A stretch of 64,000 nucleotides of DNA from Blasia pusilla (lineage: Eukaryota > Marchantiophyta > Marchantiopsida > Blasiales), in the NCBI GenBank assembly GCA_050084515.1, contig CM114273.1, forward strand, positions 27,528,001-27,592,000, in the 5' to 3' direction. The notes beneath the pieces are model-generated. The model ran no database searches. It was not told where the DNA came from and saw only the letters and a program-made list of their open reading frames with translations. The position numbers and the translations under genes are program-made. Within the stretch, counting starts at the first letter, position 1. Every line of letters begins with the position of its first letter. This document shows positions 48,479-60,852 of this stretch, one piece after another.

Positions 48479-50676
48479 ATGGATGCATCGTGTGTCATCG
48501 TATCACTATTATTGGAATCATTTCTAAATCATTTTTATTTTTGTATTTTGGTAAAGGACAAGATGGAGTTGCCACCTCATGAAGATCGTAGCCCGCACGA
48601 TAAAAGAGGGGAAGAACCCTTGGATACATCTACACTAGAGATCCTTGCAAAGATGAACAAGAAGATGGTCTGGCAATTTGTCACGAAAGATGAATTGAAG
48701 GCGCACTTGGATAGCGCCATTGATCCACAAGTTCTGAAAGGAGAGTTTAAGAAGCTTCCGCTTAAGTGGCCGAAGCGTGCGATTGGAGAATTTGCAAGGA
48801 AAGTGGAAGAGAATGAGTGGACAAAGGATTGGGCTTTATTCAATGGCTTCTAGAAGTACAAAGACCTCCCCAAGAGGAAGAGGAAGTTGGTGAGCAAGGT
48901 ATTTGTTCAGCTCAAAGTCGCGGAGTTGATGAAGGATATGGAGGTTTAGTATGGCAATGTGGATAAGGGGTCTTTGAGAAGAGATAAGAGACCAAGAGAA
49001 GAAGATAGTATAACCCCACCGCCATACATTAAACGAGCAAGAGTGGAAATTTCATCATCATGAGCGTCATCACGCCATAATCAGCAAGGTGGATTGTCAA
49101 GGAGCCTTAGAGCCATACTATATTCCTTGGATGGTCAAAGAAGAATTCATCGTGTTGAAGAAGATATACAAGACGAGAGTGGAGATGAAGGGCGAATGCA
49201 GATGGGGGCGAAGGATAGATGAGATGGTTTGAATGACCTCTATGTAGGTCGCAGTATGAGCTTTGATGAGCCCAGGGAGAGTTCTGATCACCCTGTACAT
49301 AGCGGTGCTCTTCCCCAAACCTTTTGTAGGGAGAGTGCTCTAGATAATAGCGAGGTAATTTCTTGTCTATCACAGTTGGAGAGTTTAATAACAAATTCCC
49401 AATGCAATGTTGGGAATACAACGTTTTGAAGGGGAAGTATGAACAGCTATCTGAGGAGCACATCAGATTGAAGAGAGAGATGGAGAGGCTTTTGAACAAA
49501 TCTTTTGCCAGAGATGACCTCCATAGAAGGCAAAGAGCTGTAATGGTTGACCACACATAGCAGTGGAAGAGAGTATACGAAAACATCATGGCAAGACAAC
49601 AACAAGAGATGGGTGAACAGTTGCGATGGAGAGCAAGGGGTAACGTGGGAGAACTCACCCTTGAGACAACTCTACTTAAAGGTCGTCTCGTGAAGGAAGT
49701 TGATATAATGTTATTTCAGCCAATTGAGTAGTTGTGGCCTCCAGCTCTACGCGCAGCATGGGACAATGTCGTAGATCCAAACGCGGCAAACTATGCCTCT
49801 ATGATGTTGGCACCAACACCTCTTAATCCGAGCACACAAGTGCAAGATCTTTTGGATTGGATGAAGGTAATCACAGTAGGTGAAGGAGGGGCCCTTACGC
49901 CAAAAATGTGGCCCAAATGCATGATCTACTTCAACCCCATTGCTATAGAAGGTTGCTACATGACAGGCACATGTAAAGCTTGTTATTGGCATCCATATTG
50001 TCTTCAAAAGGCCATGCTACTATCTCACAAGTGTCCAACTTGTAGACAAGCTTGGTCAGGTCGACTCTATCACCTTTTCGACATATCTATCGGCGTTCCT
50101 GATGGCAATGCGCCATCCACATATCGCAAGCAAACCCAAGAGCAAGAAAATTTCACTTTCAGTTTGGGACATTATAGCCCTTGATCAAACTATAACCCCG
50201 AAGTGAACATAGATGGGGTGGTTTAAGCAAAAATCCCTCATCAGCAGAGGATTGATCAGGCAATGCAAGCGTGGCTGGTCTGCTTCATTGACATGTACGA
50301 TCGAGGAGACCTCATGCACGGAATAGCTATTGATCTCCAAAATTGAGAGGCGGGAAACTTCTTTGCTCAGGGGTTGAATCTACACGAAGTCCGAGACGCC
50401 CTCAACACAACTCGACAACTTGTGCTAAACCATTATCAAAATCCATTGGAGGATGACCTTATTTTAAGGAGACTTGAATTGATCTTTCCATCTTTCTTAT
50501 GGCAAGATATTCCTCAAAGGACTGAAGGCGGATATCCTCGAACATACCCTCGTCGAATGCAAAAAGAACTCTTTGGATTCTTCAAGAGAGAGTGGGAGAT
50601 GTTTCCTACACAGCCAACACAAGAAACAAATGATGGTGAAGCCAATGTTGAGTTGGAGAGGACTATTCCTCGGTGA
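48479..50676 (+). pseudogene. Coiled-coil plus RING-like reading frame, decayed
   Basis: Plus-strand frames read as one protein with about six stops. The first part is charged (KMVWQFVTKDELKAHLDSAI near 48670) with a basic end near 49040. A coiled coil follows (EQLSEEHIRLKREMERLLNK near 49445). A cysteine/histidine cluster (CYMTGTCKACYWHPYCLQK then HKCPTCRQAW, about 49955-50055) resembles the second half of a RING-H2 finger. The last part (ALNTTRQLVLNHYQNPLEDD near 50400) is helical and acidic, ending at 50676. I do not recognise the whole protein. Position behind the hAT and kinase fragments suggests accessory cargo of one element or an independent decayed gene. Confidence 0.4.
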
Positions 50677-52369
50677 AGTGGGACGTGCGTGACTAGAACT
50701 AGGGGAAGAGGAGGAAGAGTTGGTGAGACGTGTGCACCAGTGTTACATATATCTGATCATGAATCAGATTAGATAGAATGAGTTCATATCTATATCTTTG
50801 TAATGCACATAAGTATTAGGTTCCTCTCAATCTAGATGTTTTGTGGGGTACTGCTGATTTATTGTAAATACATTTTCAAAAAAATTCCAAATATTCGACT
50901 TAGGAGACTTGTGAATGTGAGCGAGTCACGAATGTTGTCCATGAAGTGAGTTCATGAAATGGATGAATTTTTCTCTTGGGTTATAAGTCCTTGGATAAGG
51001 TGGACGGTACGATAATTGAAAGGTTTGTTTGATATAAATTTAAATATTTTATTTATTAATATTTAAAAAAATTGCATATATTCGAACATCTTGAACTTAT
51101 ACTTGATATAAGGAATTTTGATTAATTCTTTTATAAAATAATTAATATCCAAGAAGTGTATTTTGAAATTTTATTTCCCAATCATTGTTTGATTTTCCCT
51201 ATACTAAGGTAAATTTTGAATAGAAACAAGGGATTTTAAATAAATTTTATTTTTTTAATTTAAAAAAAATTTAAAAAAGAATTTCCAGAACATTTTTGTA
51301 GCTCTTCATTTTGATCTATTTATTTTTTCATTTTTTTAATGTAAATTAATATTTCAGCATTCAGGAAAAAACATATACTTGTAATTTCAGGTTAATTTTA
51401 GGGGAGAAATTACATATTAATTTATGTCATTTAAAGTGTTTTTCAAGTTTTGATTGTCAGGGATTTTTGAAGAGTCTTTTGAGACAAAATTGGGATCAAA
51501 ATGATTTTTAAGTAATTGAGAAACTCTGAAGACACCCTATCAAATCTCTCCATGAATTATGATTTTTTTTTACGTTTATCCTATACTAAGCAAAAATAGA
51601 ATGGGTAAGGTCTTAATAATAATTAATTAATTCTAATTAAATCAAATTCAAACATCTTCCCCGATGAAATCTTCTAGAGTGATTTTCACTTGTTTAATCT
51701 TTCCTCATTTGAGAATTTAAAATTATGTTTTGTAGGTTTATGCAAACAAAATTTAAAGTTAAGTTTTGAGGGGAAATCAAATATTCTTATGGGAAAAAAT
51801 GAAAAGGATAATAGGATGGTAATGGGAGAAGAATTATTCTTCGAAACAAAGGAAGACATATTATTTCTGTAATATTTTTAACTTTCAAGTTAGATTGGGG
51901 AAAAATTTAATCCCTCTTTTGGGAAATAAGTGATTTTCATTTATTTATGAAAGATGGGGATTGAAAAAGGGAGGAATTTGTTTTCCAAAATTAATAAAGG
52001 AAATTTTCTATTTGAATTTAATTGTAAAGGAAAATAATGTTTGAATTGTGTATTTTGAGCAATATTGCATGGGGTTGAATTCGAAAGGGATTTGGGTGGA
52101 ATAGAAAACAAAATTTACTTATTAATTCATATTTTATTTAATAATATAATAGGTGAATATAAATATTACTAAATTAGAAAATAATAGATAAATAAATAAT
52201 TTGTGCCTTGATTCATATGTAGTGGAAAGGGAAATTTAATTTTCATGGAGAAGGAATAGATTTTGTTCGAATTTTATGGAAGGGTGAATTTACTTGCGGG
52301 ACTAGGATATCATTTCCATTTGAATTGAGGAGTGTAATTACTTACAAGAGTGAAATGTAATAACTCTTC
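50677..52369. other. AT-rich gene-free region
   Basis: Strongly AT-rich DNA with homopolymer runs. The only frame of note (51690-51872) is low-complexity. Nothing else is recognised. Confidence 0.6.
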
Positions 52370-53735
52370 TAAGATTTTAAAGAATAGTGTATATGGTCCC
52401 CGAGTTACATCTATCACCCTTGCAAAGTCTGAACCCAAATGAAGTTTAGACCACAATCTAAAAAATGACCTTGTTGGACTCGAAACAATAAACCTTGAAT
52501 GCAAAAAAGGTCTTTTAATTTTTCATCTTGTCCAACTTTCCCATCTTGAACTTAAATTTGGCCCACATGGTCTCCAAGCTGAATCTAGCACTCTTGCCAA
52601 GTTTCAAGTAAAATGGAGTTGGGACCACAAGCTCAAAAATTGGTAAGTCCTTTTTGGACCCCTACCATCATACCTTCTATCAAAATAAGATTTTTTTCAT
52701 TTTTCATGATGTTCAACTTTCCCATCTTGATCTGAGATTTGGCTCACATGGTCTCCAATATGCATCAAGCAGTTTTGCCAAGTTTTAAGCAAAATGGAGT
52801 TGGGACCACAAGCTCAAAAATTGGTAAGTCCTTTATGGACCCGAACCAAGAGACCTTCTATCAAAATAAAGTTTTTTCATTGTTCATCTTGTCCAATTTT
52901 CTCATATTTAGCTCAAATTTGGCTCAAATGGTCTCCAAGATACATCTAGCACTCTTGCCAAGTTTCACTCATAATGGAGTTGTGAACATAAGTTCAAAAT
53001 TTGGTAAGTCTTTTTTGAATTTGAATTATCAGACCTTCTATATAAATAAGATTTTTTTATTTTTCATCTTGTCCAAATTTCCCATCTTGAGCTAAAATTT
53101 GGCCCACATGGTCTCCAACTTGCATCTATCATTTGCCAAATTTCAAGCAAAATGGAGTTGGGACCATAAGCTCGCAAATTGGTAAGTCCGTTTTGGACCT
53201 GAACCATCAAACCTTGAATGAAAATCAAGTTGTTTAATTTTTCATCTTGTCCAACTTTCCCATCTTCAGCTGAAATTTGGCCCACATTGTCCCCAAGATG
53301 CATGTTCCATTCTTGCTAAGTTTGAAGCAAACTAGAATTGTGCGCAAAACCTCAAAAATTGATAACTCCTTTTTAGACCCAAACCATCAAACCTTGAATG
53401 AAAAGAATGTCTTTTCATTTTTCATCTTGTCCAACTTTCCCATCTTAAGCTAAAATTTTTCTCTAAGATGAATGTTCCACTCTTGCCAAGTTTCAAGAAA
53501 AAAGGAGGTGGGACCACATGTTCAAAATTTGGTATGTCCTTTTTGGACTCGAACCATCAAACCTTGAATCAAAATAAGGTTTTTAATTTTTCCTCTTGTC
53601 CAAGTTTTCCATCTTGAGCTCAAATTTGGCGCACATTGACCTCAAGAGGTATGTTCTACTCTTGCAAAGTTTCACCTACATTGGAGTTGTGAGCAAAACC
53701 TAAAAAACTAATAACTTCTTTTTGGACCTAAACAT
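52370..53735. repeat. Tandem satellite-like repeat, period about 180 bp
   Basis: The landmark CATCTTGTCCAACTTTCCCA or variants recurs near 52523, 52704, 52886, 53064, 53243, 53421 and 53591, i.e. steps of about 181, 182, 178, 179, 178 and 170 bp. Other landmarks (TGGTAAGTCCTTTTTGGACC; CTTGCCAAGTTTCAAGCAAA) keep the same phase. About seven and a half diverged units are present. The period is near that of a nucleosome plus linker, typical of plant satellites. Confidence 0.92.
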
Positions 53736-54790
53736 CTGTAACGTCTTTTAGGATAGATCGGCGAGAACTAGTGGAGCGCCTTTGGAGATATTAGAGGACA
53801 GCCTCTGGAGGTTGAGGATGACGTGCTGAGGCCGCGGGTGACCTCTGAGAGCAAGTTTCCCCTTCGTTTTTCGCCCATTTGGAACCATATAGAGAAACTT
53901 ACTATTTTGGGTAAGTTTCCATTTGGAGTATAATTGAATTTCCATTTTTGGAATTGTCCCTTGACCCGCTACAGTAGGTCAAGAGCCAAAGAGGTGACCT
54001 GCGAGCATAGGTCACCCGTTAGCGAGGAGAGAGCTTGGGGGAGGGAAGGGGGTATACCTCCAAGAGAGAGACCTTGAGAGCTCATTCTCACTTTGTTGAA
54101 CCTCTTGGCATGAGGCGGCGGAGCTACGGTCCTCTTTGCCTTGTGTGTGTAACCCAAGCCTCTCATTAGGAGAGTGGATTTGGTTAGACATGAGAGAGAG
54201 TGCACACCATGGAGAGCTTGGTGTGAGAGATGTGATATGAAATCTACTTGATTTACAAAGAGAGAATGAATGAGTGAGAGAGTTTTCAACGGAGGAGCTT
54301 GCTGGTCACTCACTGTTGGTGCAAGTTGGGGACCCTCTTCCCCGTTTAGTCACTCATGGGAGTGCTCACCGGAGCAAGAGCCGCTTGATTTTTCTGTTTC
54401 TTTGCCGATTTTTTGTGTGGAAGAGTGGCGTACGGAAGGCTTGCTCAAATTTCTTTAGAGATTAATTATGGGGGGTGGGTTGCCCATGCCGGTGCTCTTG
54501 GGAGTACCTTGTAGCTTGCTGGTTCTTGTGTTTACAGGGTTTACATTTTCTTTGGGAGGAATCAATTTTTCGTAGGAGTGTAGATTGAAGGGTTGCATGA
54601 CAATCCCCGTTAGTTCTTGGTGGAAGAGCGAATGAAGAAACCAATTGACGAGGGCCTAGATCAGGAAGTTGTGCACGTTGTGGAAGAAACGGTGCACGAT
54701 TTCATCCTTTGAGTATGAAGTTAGTCAAGTTAGACAAAATAGGTCTGACCCAGTATTAGAGGGGATATTGTAGTAAGAAGTAAAAAGGGG
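53736..54790. other. Possible LTR or leader sequence upstream of the DNMT retrotransposon
   Basis: Non-coding DNA beginning TGTAACGTCTTTTAGGA right after the satellite. It has LTR-like character (TG start, GAGAGA-rich middle, no gene), but no matching 3' copy or primer site was found, so it is left unassigned. Confidence 0.3.
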
Positions 54791-56488
54791 GTGGCGACGT
54801 CCGCCCTACGATGTTGTGTTCACGGCGCAGGTTGATTGTAGCGTGCAACCGCGCATGAATCGCCGTAGTGTTCAGGCATGTCGCACCCCACGCTCCCTCC
54901 GCCGGCCTAAGCCGCCGACTCAGTTCCGACCCCGGCGAACACCCGGTTTCCGTTGCGCCCTCTTGCGACCTTGCTGTTCCCGACGCCTCCCGACCGTCGC
55001 GATTGTAGCCCTACCGCCGGAACTGCCGCCCTATTCCGGCCGCGTCACCACTTCGGCTTGACCTAACTACGGAGCCGCGTAAGGCAAGGATTGCCTGGTT
55101 GCGGCCCAAGACGAGCCCTGCCGTGAGTAACCTGTCAGCCTTGTCACGACATCGCCGCCCGAGACGCGCTGTCATAGTGGGGATCCGGGATTCTAGGGGG
55201 TTATTTTAGTTAGGAGGACAAATTGGGGGAAAAGGGGGGGACGTGGTCGATCCGCTGCCGCGCAACCGCGGACTCTTTGCCGACCGCGGCACGTTGCCCG
55301 CGTTCTACTGTCCGTGACGGGCCTGCCGGGGACGCACTTCCCGGCCACGCCGTGCCTGTGCCGTGCTGCTATTCTGGTTTTTCCTCCGGCTTTTTCTTTG
55401 CCTGCCTAAACGCTAGCCGCGCCTCCGTCGGATCCGGGTCCGCCTTGCTTGCTGTCAGGAGGGCCGTCAGTCCAGCAACCGCTCCGTTTGGGGCCTCCCT
55501 TCGTCGTGTCCGAGAACTCCCTAGCCGCGGCCATTGTCGCGGCACGCCGCTGGCTAGTTGTGGATCCCCGCCCACTCGACTTGGCGTCCGTCTACTATTG
55601 CCGTCACCCGGTCCTACTTCCGTCCGCCGCCGTTGACCGACTTCCGTCCGGGGCCACCCACCGTCAATTTTCGTCACCCGTCGTTAGTTTCCGTTGTATC
55701 GAACGGTTGGGATTGACGGCCGTCAACCATCAAAATTTATAGCGCAGCTTAATTTTTTGGCCGCCGTCGACGCACATATCGACTGGGGACTGGCCGCTCA
55801 GCGATGATAGGTGACATTCTTGGATTCATGGGGTCCAAGTTTTCTTTTCGCTTGGCTATGTCGTGATTAGTAGTCGCTTGACGACGATCGAATATTGTGC
55901 TGTGACGCCCGTAGCCGCAATGCCTCACCGATTGCCGTGCCGTACCGCTCGTGGCCGCTCCACATTATCTAGATTGCCGACCCGCACCATCACTGTGGAG
56001 CAGCGATTTTTTTACTATTGAGAAGGGTCTGCCACTGAGTGCCGCACCCCATTCCCGTTTCGTGCCGTACTGTACCGCTGGACCTGCACCGCACATCAAG
56101 GAGATTTTGGAGCATAGTCAGTACCAGAGCACTACGACGTGCTATTTGGTGGAGTTTGTCTTCGCGATCAAGTTGGGGTCGAGATTTGCAGTTGCCGAGG
56201 AGCGACATCAACATTTGTTGTCAGGTTAGCCATTTTGGTCTTTTGCTCTGCACGTGTTAGGGAATTCCGGGCATTGGGTAGTATTTGGGATATTAGGTTT
56301 CGTACAGATGCGGAGAGCATCATTGATGCACGGATTTAGGAGACATAGACCTGTGTGAGATGTCCAGAGTTGAGGATGGTTTGTCGATGAGACGATAGAT
56401 CAGTTGATTTTCCGCGCCACGCAGCTTGTTGCCCTACAACACACGTCTTAGTGAGAGAGTGTAGATTGAGTGCCGCATGTTAGATTGA
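54791..56488. other. GC-rich then mixed non-coding stretch
   Basis: 54800-55740 is markedly GC- and CCG-rich compared with both flanks and yields long but low-complexity frames on both strands without a domain. 55741-56488 is mixed. It may be the untranslated leader of the retrotransposon that follows; no primer site was recognised. Confidence 0.35.
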
Positions 56489-56729
56489 GTGATTACTCGC
56501 AAGGTTGAGAGTGATTGTGTGAGAGGGGCACGAGGGCCATCCAGGCATCCTTTCCGGACCTTAAGAGGCAAGGTGGTGGACTTGAGAGTAGCTCTAGAGG
56601 GTTTACCCGGAGTGGTGCGAGGTTTTGAGGGTCTCCACGTGAGAGACCACCTCGATCTCCTTCTATGTCGTCTTCAGACGAGGGGGAGAGTATAGAGGAG
56701 TGTGATAGTGATCCATCGCACACATTGAG

Positions 56730-57250
56730 TGGTCCTACCAGTTGGGCGTACAAGATGGACGACCGAGGTAGAGGACCGCGTAGGTTTTTGGGTGTTGTAG
56801 GCACTATAGAGTAACACGACTTCATTGCAAAGTTTAGGAGTTGGTGTGACTCATAGCCGGCTAGGAACTCTAGAGAGTTCAACCCATTTACAACATGGTA
56901 CGGCATGCTTAAGCATTTAGAGGGGTCGCCCATGGACGATTACCATGAGTTCTCCCATAGATATGCCCGTGAGATTGAGGTATGGCGACTCTACTATGAT
57001 TCATATTATGTGTCATGGACTGAGGCGTTTCCCGATGAGGAGGAGGAGTCAAGAGAGGCCTCTTGCTCTTCCGCGAGTGATGTGCTAGGAGGGGTGACTC
57101 GCAGTGGAGCAGTTGTATCATCCAGTTGGGTCTGTCCCACGTTTAACCCTGTGGGTGATTTCTTTGCGGAGTTGAGGATGGGCGACCAGGGGTACGGACG
57201 GAGAAGTTGCGGAGCATCCACGACTTCCAAAGGCGCCCAGGTGAGAGTTG
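56730..57250 (+). pseudogene. gag capsid-like region of the DNMT retrotransposon
   Basis: The frame reads WAYKMDDRGRGPRRFLGVVG, then WYGMLKHLEGSPMDDYHEFS, and an acidic segment (EEEESREASCSSASDV). It is broken by TAG codons near 56811 and 56851. The Trp/Tyr-rich helical character and its position before zinc knuckles, protease and reverse transcriptase support a gag capsid. Sequence continues in another frame toward 57600. Confidence 0.45.
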
Positions 57251-57373
57251 TGTGAGGCTTACACTTGCTTGCGCCGTTTGATTAACGTCACTCAGGGGGT
57301 GACAGAGGCTCAGGCTATCTAGTCATGGTACGGGATGCTGGACTAAACCCTACGGACATGGGTATAGGAAGGG

Positions 57374-58005
57374 ATGCTTCTTATGAATACCTCACCTACG
57401 TTGAGAGATGTTTTTAGGACTTCCAAGAACATTGAGCCCAACATGGCGGAGGAGAGCGTAGCCACCATGAGTTATGAGCGAGAGCAGTCACGATTGCCTA
57501 CACCACCAGTGCAGCAACGTGGATTCCGAGATAGGTCTGTGGCACCACGAGCTCAGGGAGGATACCAAGAGGCGGTGCCACAAAGACTTGCGCCTTCATA
57601 TATGGCTCGGCAGCAACTGCCTATGATTATTTGTTGGTCGTATGGTGGATCCCATCACCAACGCGATTGTACTTCTTAGGGTCATGGACGCGTGGCTCAA
57701 CATGGAGGAGGAGATGGTGTTGCACCAGGAGGATATCAGTGTGATTATTGTGAGAGGTAAGGTCACACACGCGCCTAGTGTTTCAGCTTGCACCTTGAGT
57801 TATGTCCGGACCGAGGGCCAGAGAGGGCACCAGAGCAAGTTGCCGGTCCGGGCGGGCCTAGAGGTTGTGCACCAAGTGGTCCCCGTGGGGGACGAGGAGC
57901 TAGAGTTGCCCGAGGGGGTGGTGGAGTTGCTCGTGGAGGAGGTAGAGTTCCACCACCTAACGCGTCGAGGGAGACGTCGTGCATGAGGCTGGGATGGCTG
58001 CTCAT
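57374..58005 (+). pseudogene. Retrotransposon nucleocapsid: two zinc knuckles and a Gly/Arg-rich tail
   Basis: Around 57627 the frame reads CWSYGGSHHQRDC, a CCHC knuckle with its second Cys changed to Tyr. Around 57735, in the other frame, it reads CDYCER-stop-GHTRA-stop-C, a full CX2CX4HX4C knuckle carrying a TAA and a TAG. A Gly/Arg/Pro-rich tail follows (GPRGGRGARVARGGGG near 57880). Two CCHC knuckles are standard for the nucleocapsid part of Ty3/gypsy gag. Confidence 0.6.
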
Positions 58006-58639
58006 ATACAGTAGCTACAACAACAGATTGCCGCTATGGCATTGAGGCTACCCGATGCCAGATCCGTGGCATTGACATCTTATGGAGCAGCTAGAAATAT
58101 GGAGGATCTTGGTTGAATGTGCGGTGTTGCCTAGATGGAGACCGCCGCACTTGTTACGTGTGGAGCAGCTGCAAAGTTGGATCTACACCAAGGGGAAGCC
58201 AGGAAACAGACTAGGGTTCCTCGGTCCTTCACGTTGTCCGAGGCGATGAGGACTCCATTGATGGGTCTTGATTAGAGTTCCCGACGAGTTGGTGATGTTG
58301 TTGGTGTGCAGGCAGAGAGGGCGATGTGAGAAGCAAGTGTAACGACTCCTATTGGTAATGCTCAGGAGGAGCATGTGTCGAGCACGTTGTTGGAGGCGGC
58401 CACTGTTGTGTACCGCGCTTCTTTCTTTTTTCTTGCTGATGTTATGACGTTGGGAGGTACGCTTGCCGAGGTTTTCAGGCTGGCCACTATGCTATAGGAG
58501 CGTGGAGTTGGTGTTCCTGTGTCACACTCAGGGGTTATTGCAGAGGAGGTGATAGACCAACCCTTGGAGCCTATGCTTGGGCCATCCACGTCAGATTCAT
58601 GGCAGGCTGCGATTGCTAGGATGGCGGAGATGGCCCCTA

Positions 58640-59130
58640 GACCTGCGATAGAGCGTGCCATGGCTGTTCCTGGTGTTGTGTTGTTGGATAACCAGGGAGT
58701 CTAGGAGGTAGAGTCTAGGAGGTAGAGTTTTTAGTCCGCAGCGCATCTTTTTGGATTCAAGAGTGCAACCCCCGATGTTGGGGAAAGCAACATTCAGAGG
58801 ATTGGGCTTGACGAGAGCTGATGTGGAGCGTTGTCCATTCTCGATATAGACATCCATGGGTGGAGCGAGTACCACACAATATATCATCCGACAAGAGGTC
58901 ATGGTGAGAATTCTCCCGAGACATCCTAGAGATGAGTCCGTGGTGCGAGCTAAGGTGATAGTGCCCGATGCAGAGTCCTACGACGTCTTGGTTGGTGGAG
59001 CAGTGTTGTACCCGATGAGGTTTTCTCTCAATTATTGGGAGGAATCAGCGTCCTACAGACCAGGATGGCAGTCAGGTGATGGTCCCCTTAGCTCATTACC
59101 CATTCAATTCATCGATGGAGTGATCGATTG
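58640..59130 (+). pseudogene. Aspartic protease-like region of the DNMT retrotransposon
   Basis: 58660-58705 contains VVLLDNQGV, a possible relic of the catalytic D-T/S-G loop. 58920-59020 contains RAKVIVPDAESYDVLVGGAV, which corresponds to the last strands of retropepsins (YDVLLG). Position between the knuckles and the methyltransferase fits. Several stops separate the two parts. Confidence 0.45.
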
Positions 59131-59338
59131 ACGGCTAGGAGAGATGGCAACCTTAGCAACATTCAGCAACACCATCACTTGGCCTAGTGATGTGATTGAG
59201 GGACATGTCCATGCAGAGGACACTCCCGTTCCTGACACTTCTATGGAGAGGAGTGTCATGGTAGCCGCATCATTCTGTGGAGGAGAGGTGCCGCTTTGGG
59301 GTTCGACTGAGGAGCTTTGACGCTTAGCCATTGAGCAT

Positions 59339-60418
59339 GTGCAAACTGCGTGGAGCGAGGGGTTTGCACGAGAGCGTGCCGGTTCAGAGGAACCTGAGGT
59401 AGCGAGGAGTGCTACTATGACCCCTTTGGACACCACTCCGATTGTGTGGTGCATCCCAGAGGAGGGTATTCGAATGTTGAATCTCTTTGGAGGGATCAAC
59501 ACTGGTTTAGCTATTGTTTTGCAAGCAGGATTGCGCGTGCAACAGTACCTGTACGTGAAGGTTGATGATATTGGGGGGCGCGCTTCACTTCACCATATGG
59601 CGCAATTACGCCTCCGATTCCCTGCCTTGTTGTCTACGTCCGCCATCCAAGGTTACCAGAGTTCTCTACCAAGGGACATTTTATTTTTGGGGGCGTAGGA
59701 CTTAGAGCAGGTAGGGACCATAGATTTGGTCATTGCAGGTTGGCCGTGTCAAGGCCAATCGAGTGGTGGACAGGGTAGCGGATTAGTTGATTCTTGATCG
59801 AGGTTGTTTTGGGAGATGATGCGGATCTTGCCACACTTGCAGGAGCATCAGTCTTGTTCTCCAACATACATTATGGAGAATATGTTGATTTTGGCTGATT
59901 TGAGGTGCCGCATGGTGATGAGTGCACATAAGGTGCGCTCATGGATCGTCCCGACAATGTTGTTGGATACAGCGAGTGTAGGTTCACAAGCACATTGCCC
60001 GCATCTTTGGTGGACCAACTTGATGCCACATGAGGTTTTGCGGAGGGCATATGCAAGAGTGGAGCACCCCACCGGTTTGTTGGTGGATTCTATTATGGAT
60101 CCAGGTCGTCACTCACAGGCAGTAAGGCACGATGATCAACCGCCGTTGACAGTGGTTCAAGAGGATTAGCATGCCACAAGCAGCCTTTCCGACATTGATG
60201 AGCTCTCCCGCTCCTATACATTCAAGGAGGCTGGACTTGGCTTGGTTTGGGATGACCAGATACAGAGGTTGGTGGAGCCGAATGCCAATGAGCGAGAGCG
60301 AGCAATGGGATTCCCCATAGGAGTGACGGCAGTACTGTCACTATCAGAGGCATCACGCCATCATGTCTTGGGTCAGGCGATGGATCTGAAGTGCTTGACA
60401 TGGATTTTCAACTTATGA
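59339..60418 (+). pseudogene. DNMT3-like cytosine-5 DNA methyltransferase domain inside the retrotransposon
   Basis: One frame with a few stops spans the full catalytic domain. Motif I is LNLFGGINTGL (59477-59509). The motif II/III region is VKVDD. Motif IV is DLVIAGWPCQGQS with the catalytic Pro-Cys at 59744-59749. It is followed by SRLFWEMMRIL, motif VI as MENM (59873-59884, where ENV is usual), a motif VIII-like region VGSQAHCPHLWWTNLMP, and motif X ERERAMGFPIG (about 60291-60323) with VLGQAMDLKCL. The wording of motifs I, VIII and X is closer to DNMT3/DRM enzymes than to DNMT1/CMT. The stops at 59696 (TAG), 59795 (TGA) and about 60166 (TAG) make it inactive. It lies between protease and reverse transcriptase on the same strand and in the same decay state, so it is an integral domain of the element. 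Confidence 0.85.
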
Positions 60419-60852
60419 GTAGCTTAGCAAGGTCATTTGAGGATGCAACACATCACAAGTGTTGCGTTGGTGAGCCCCATGCCTACCGAGATGGTTAAAG
60501 CAGTGGCTGGGGGTGAGTCCCAAGGAGATCGATACACCAAGGGTGATCGAGAGAGACGCCCTTGGACTTCTTGAGATATTTTGTAGGTACGCCAAGAGAT
60601 GATAGCCAAAACATCGAGAGTGGTTCCAGACACTGCACGTGGAGATCAAAGTTTGCATTTGGCTGGAGGGGAGCAACCGAGTTCTACTATTCGAGAAGGG
60701 GTTGCACCATAGCAAGCACCGACACCTGCGCCAGAGAGACCTACCGTAGTCACGATGGAGACTTGGGAGCCAGATGTGGGCCCTAAGTTGACAAGAGGAT
60801 AGCGGCGCCGGATACACCTCCTTAAGAGTTATAGGAGTTTTTTGCATTTAAC

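Noticed and set aside
53736-54790. Second solo LTR starting TGTAACG
   Set aside because: No matching CA end with inverted terminus and no flanking duplication could be found.
54816-55677. Long frames on both strands in GC-rich DNA
   Set aside because: GC-rich composition removes stops; no domain and no conserved motif on either strand.
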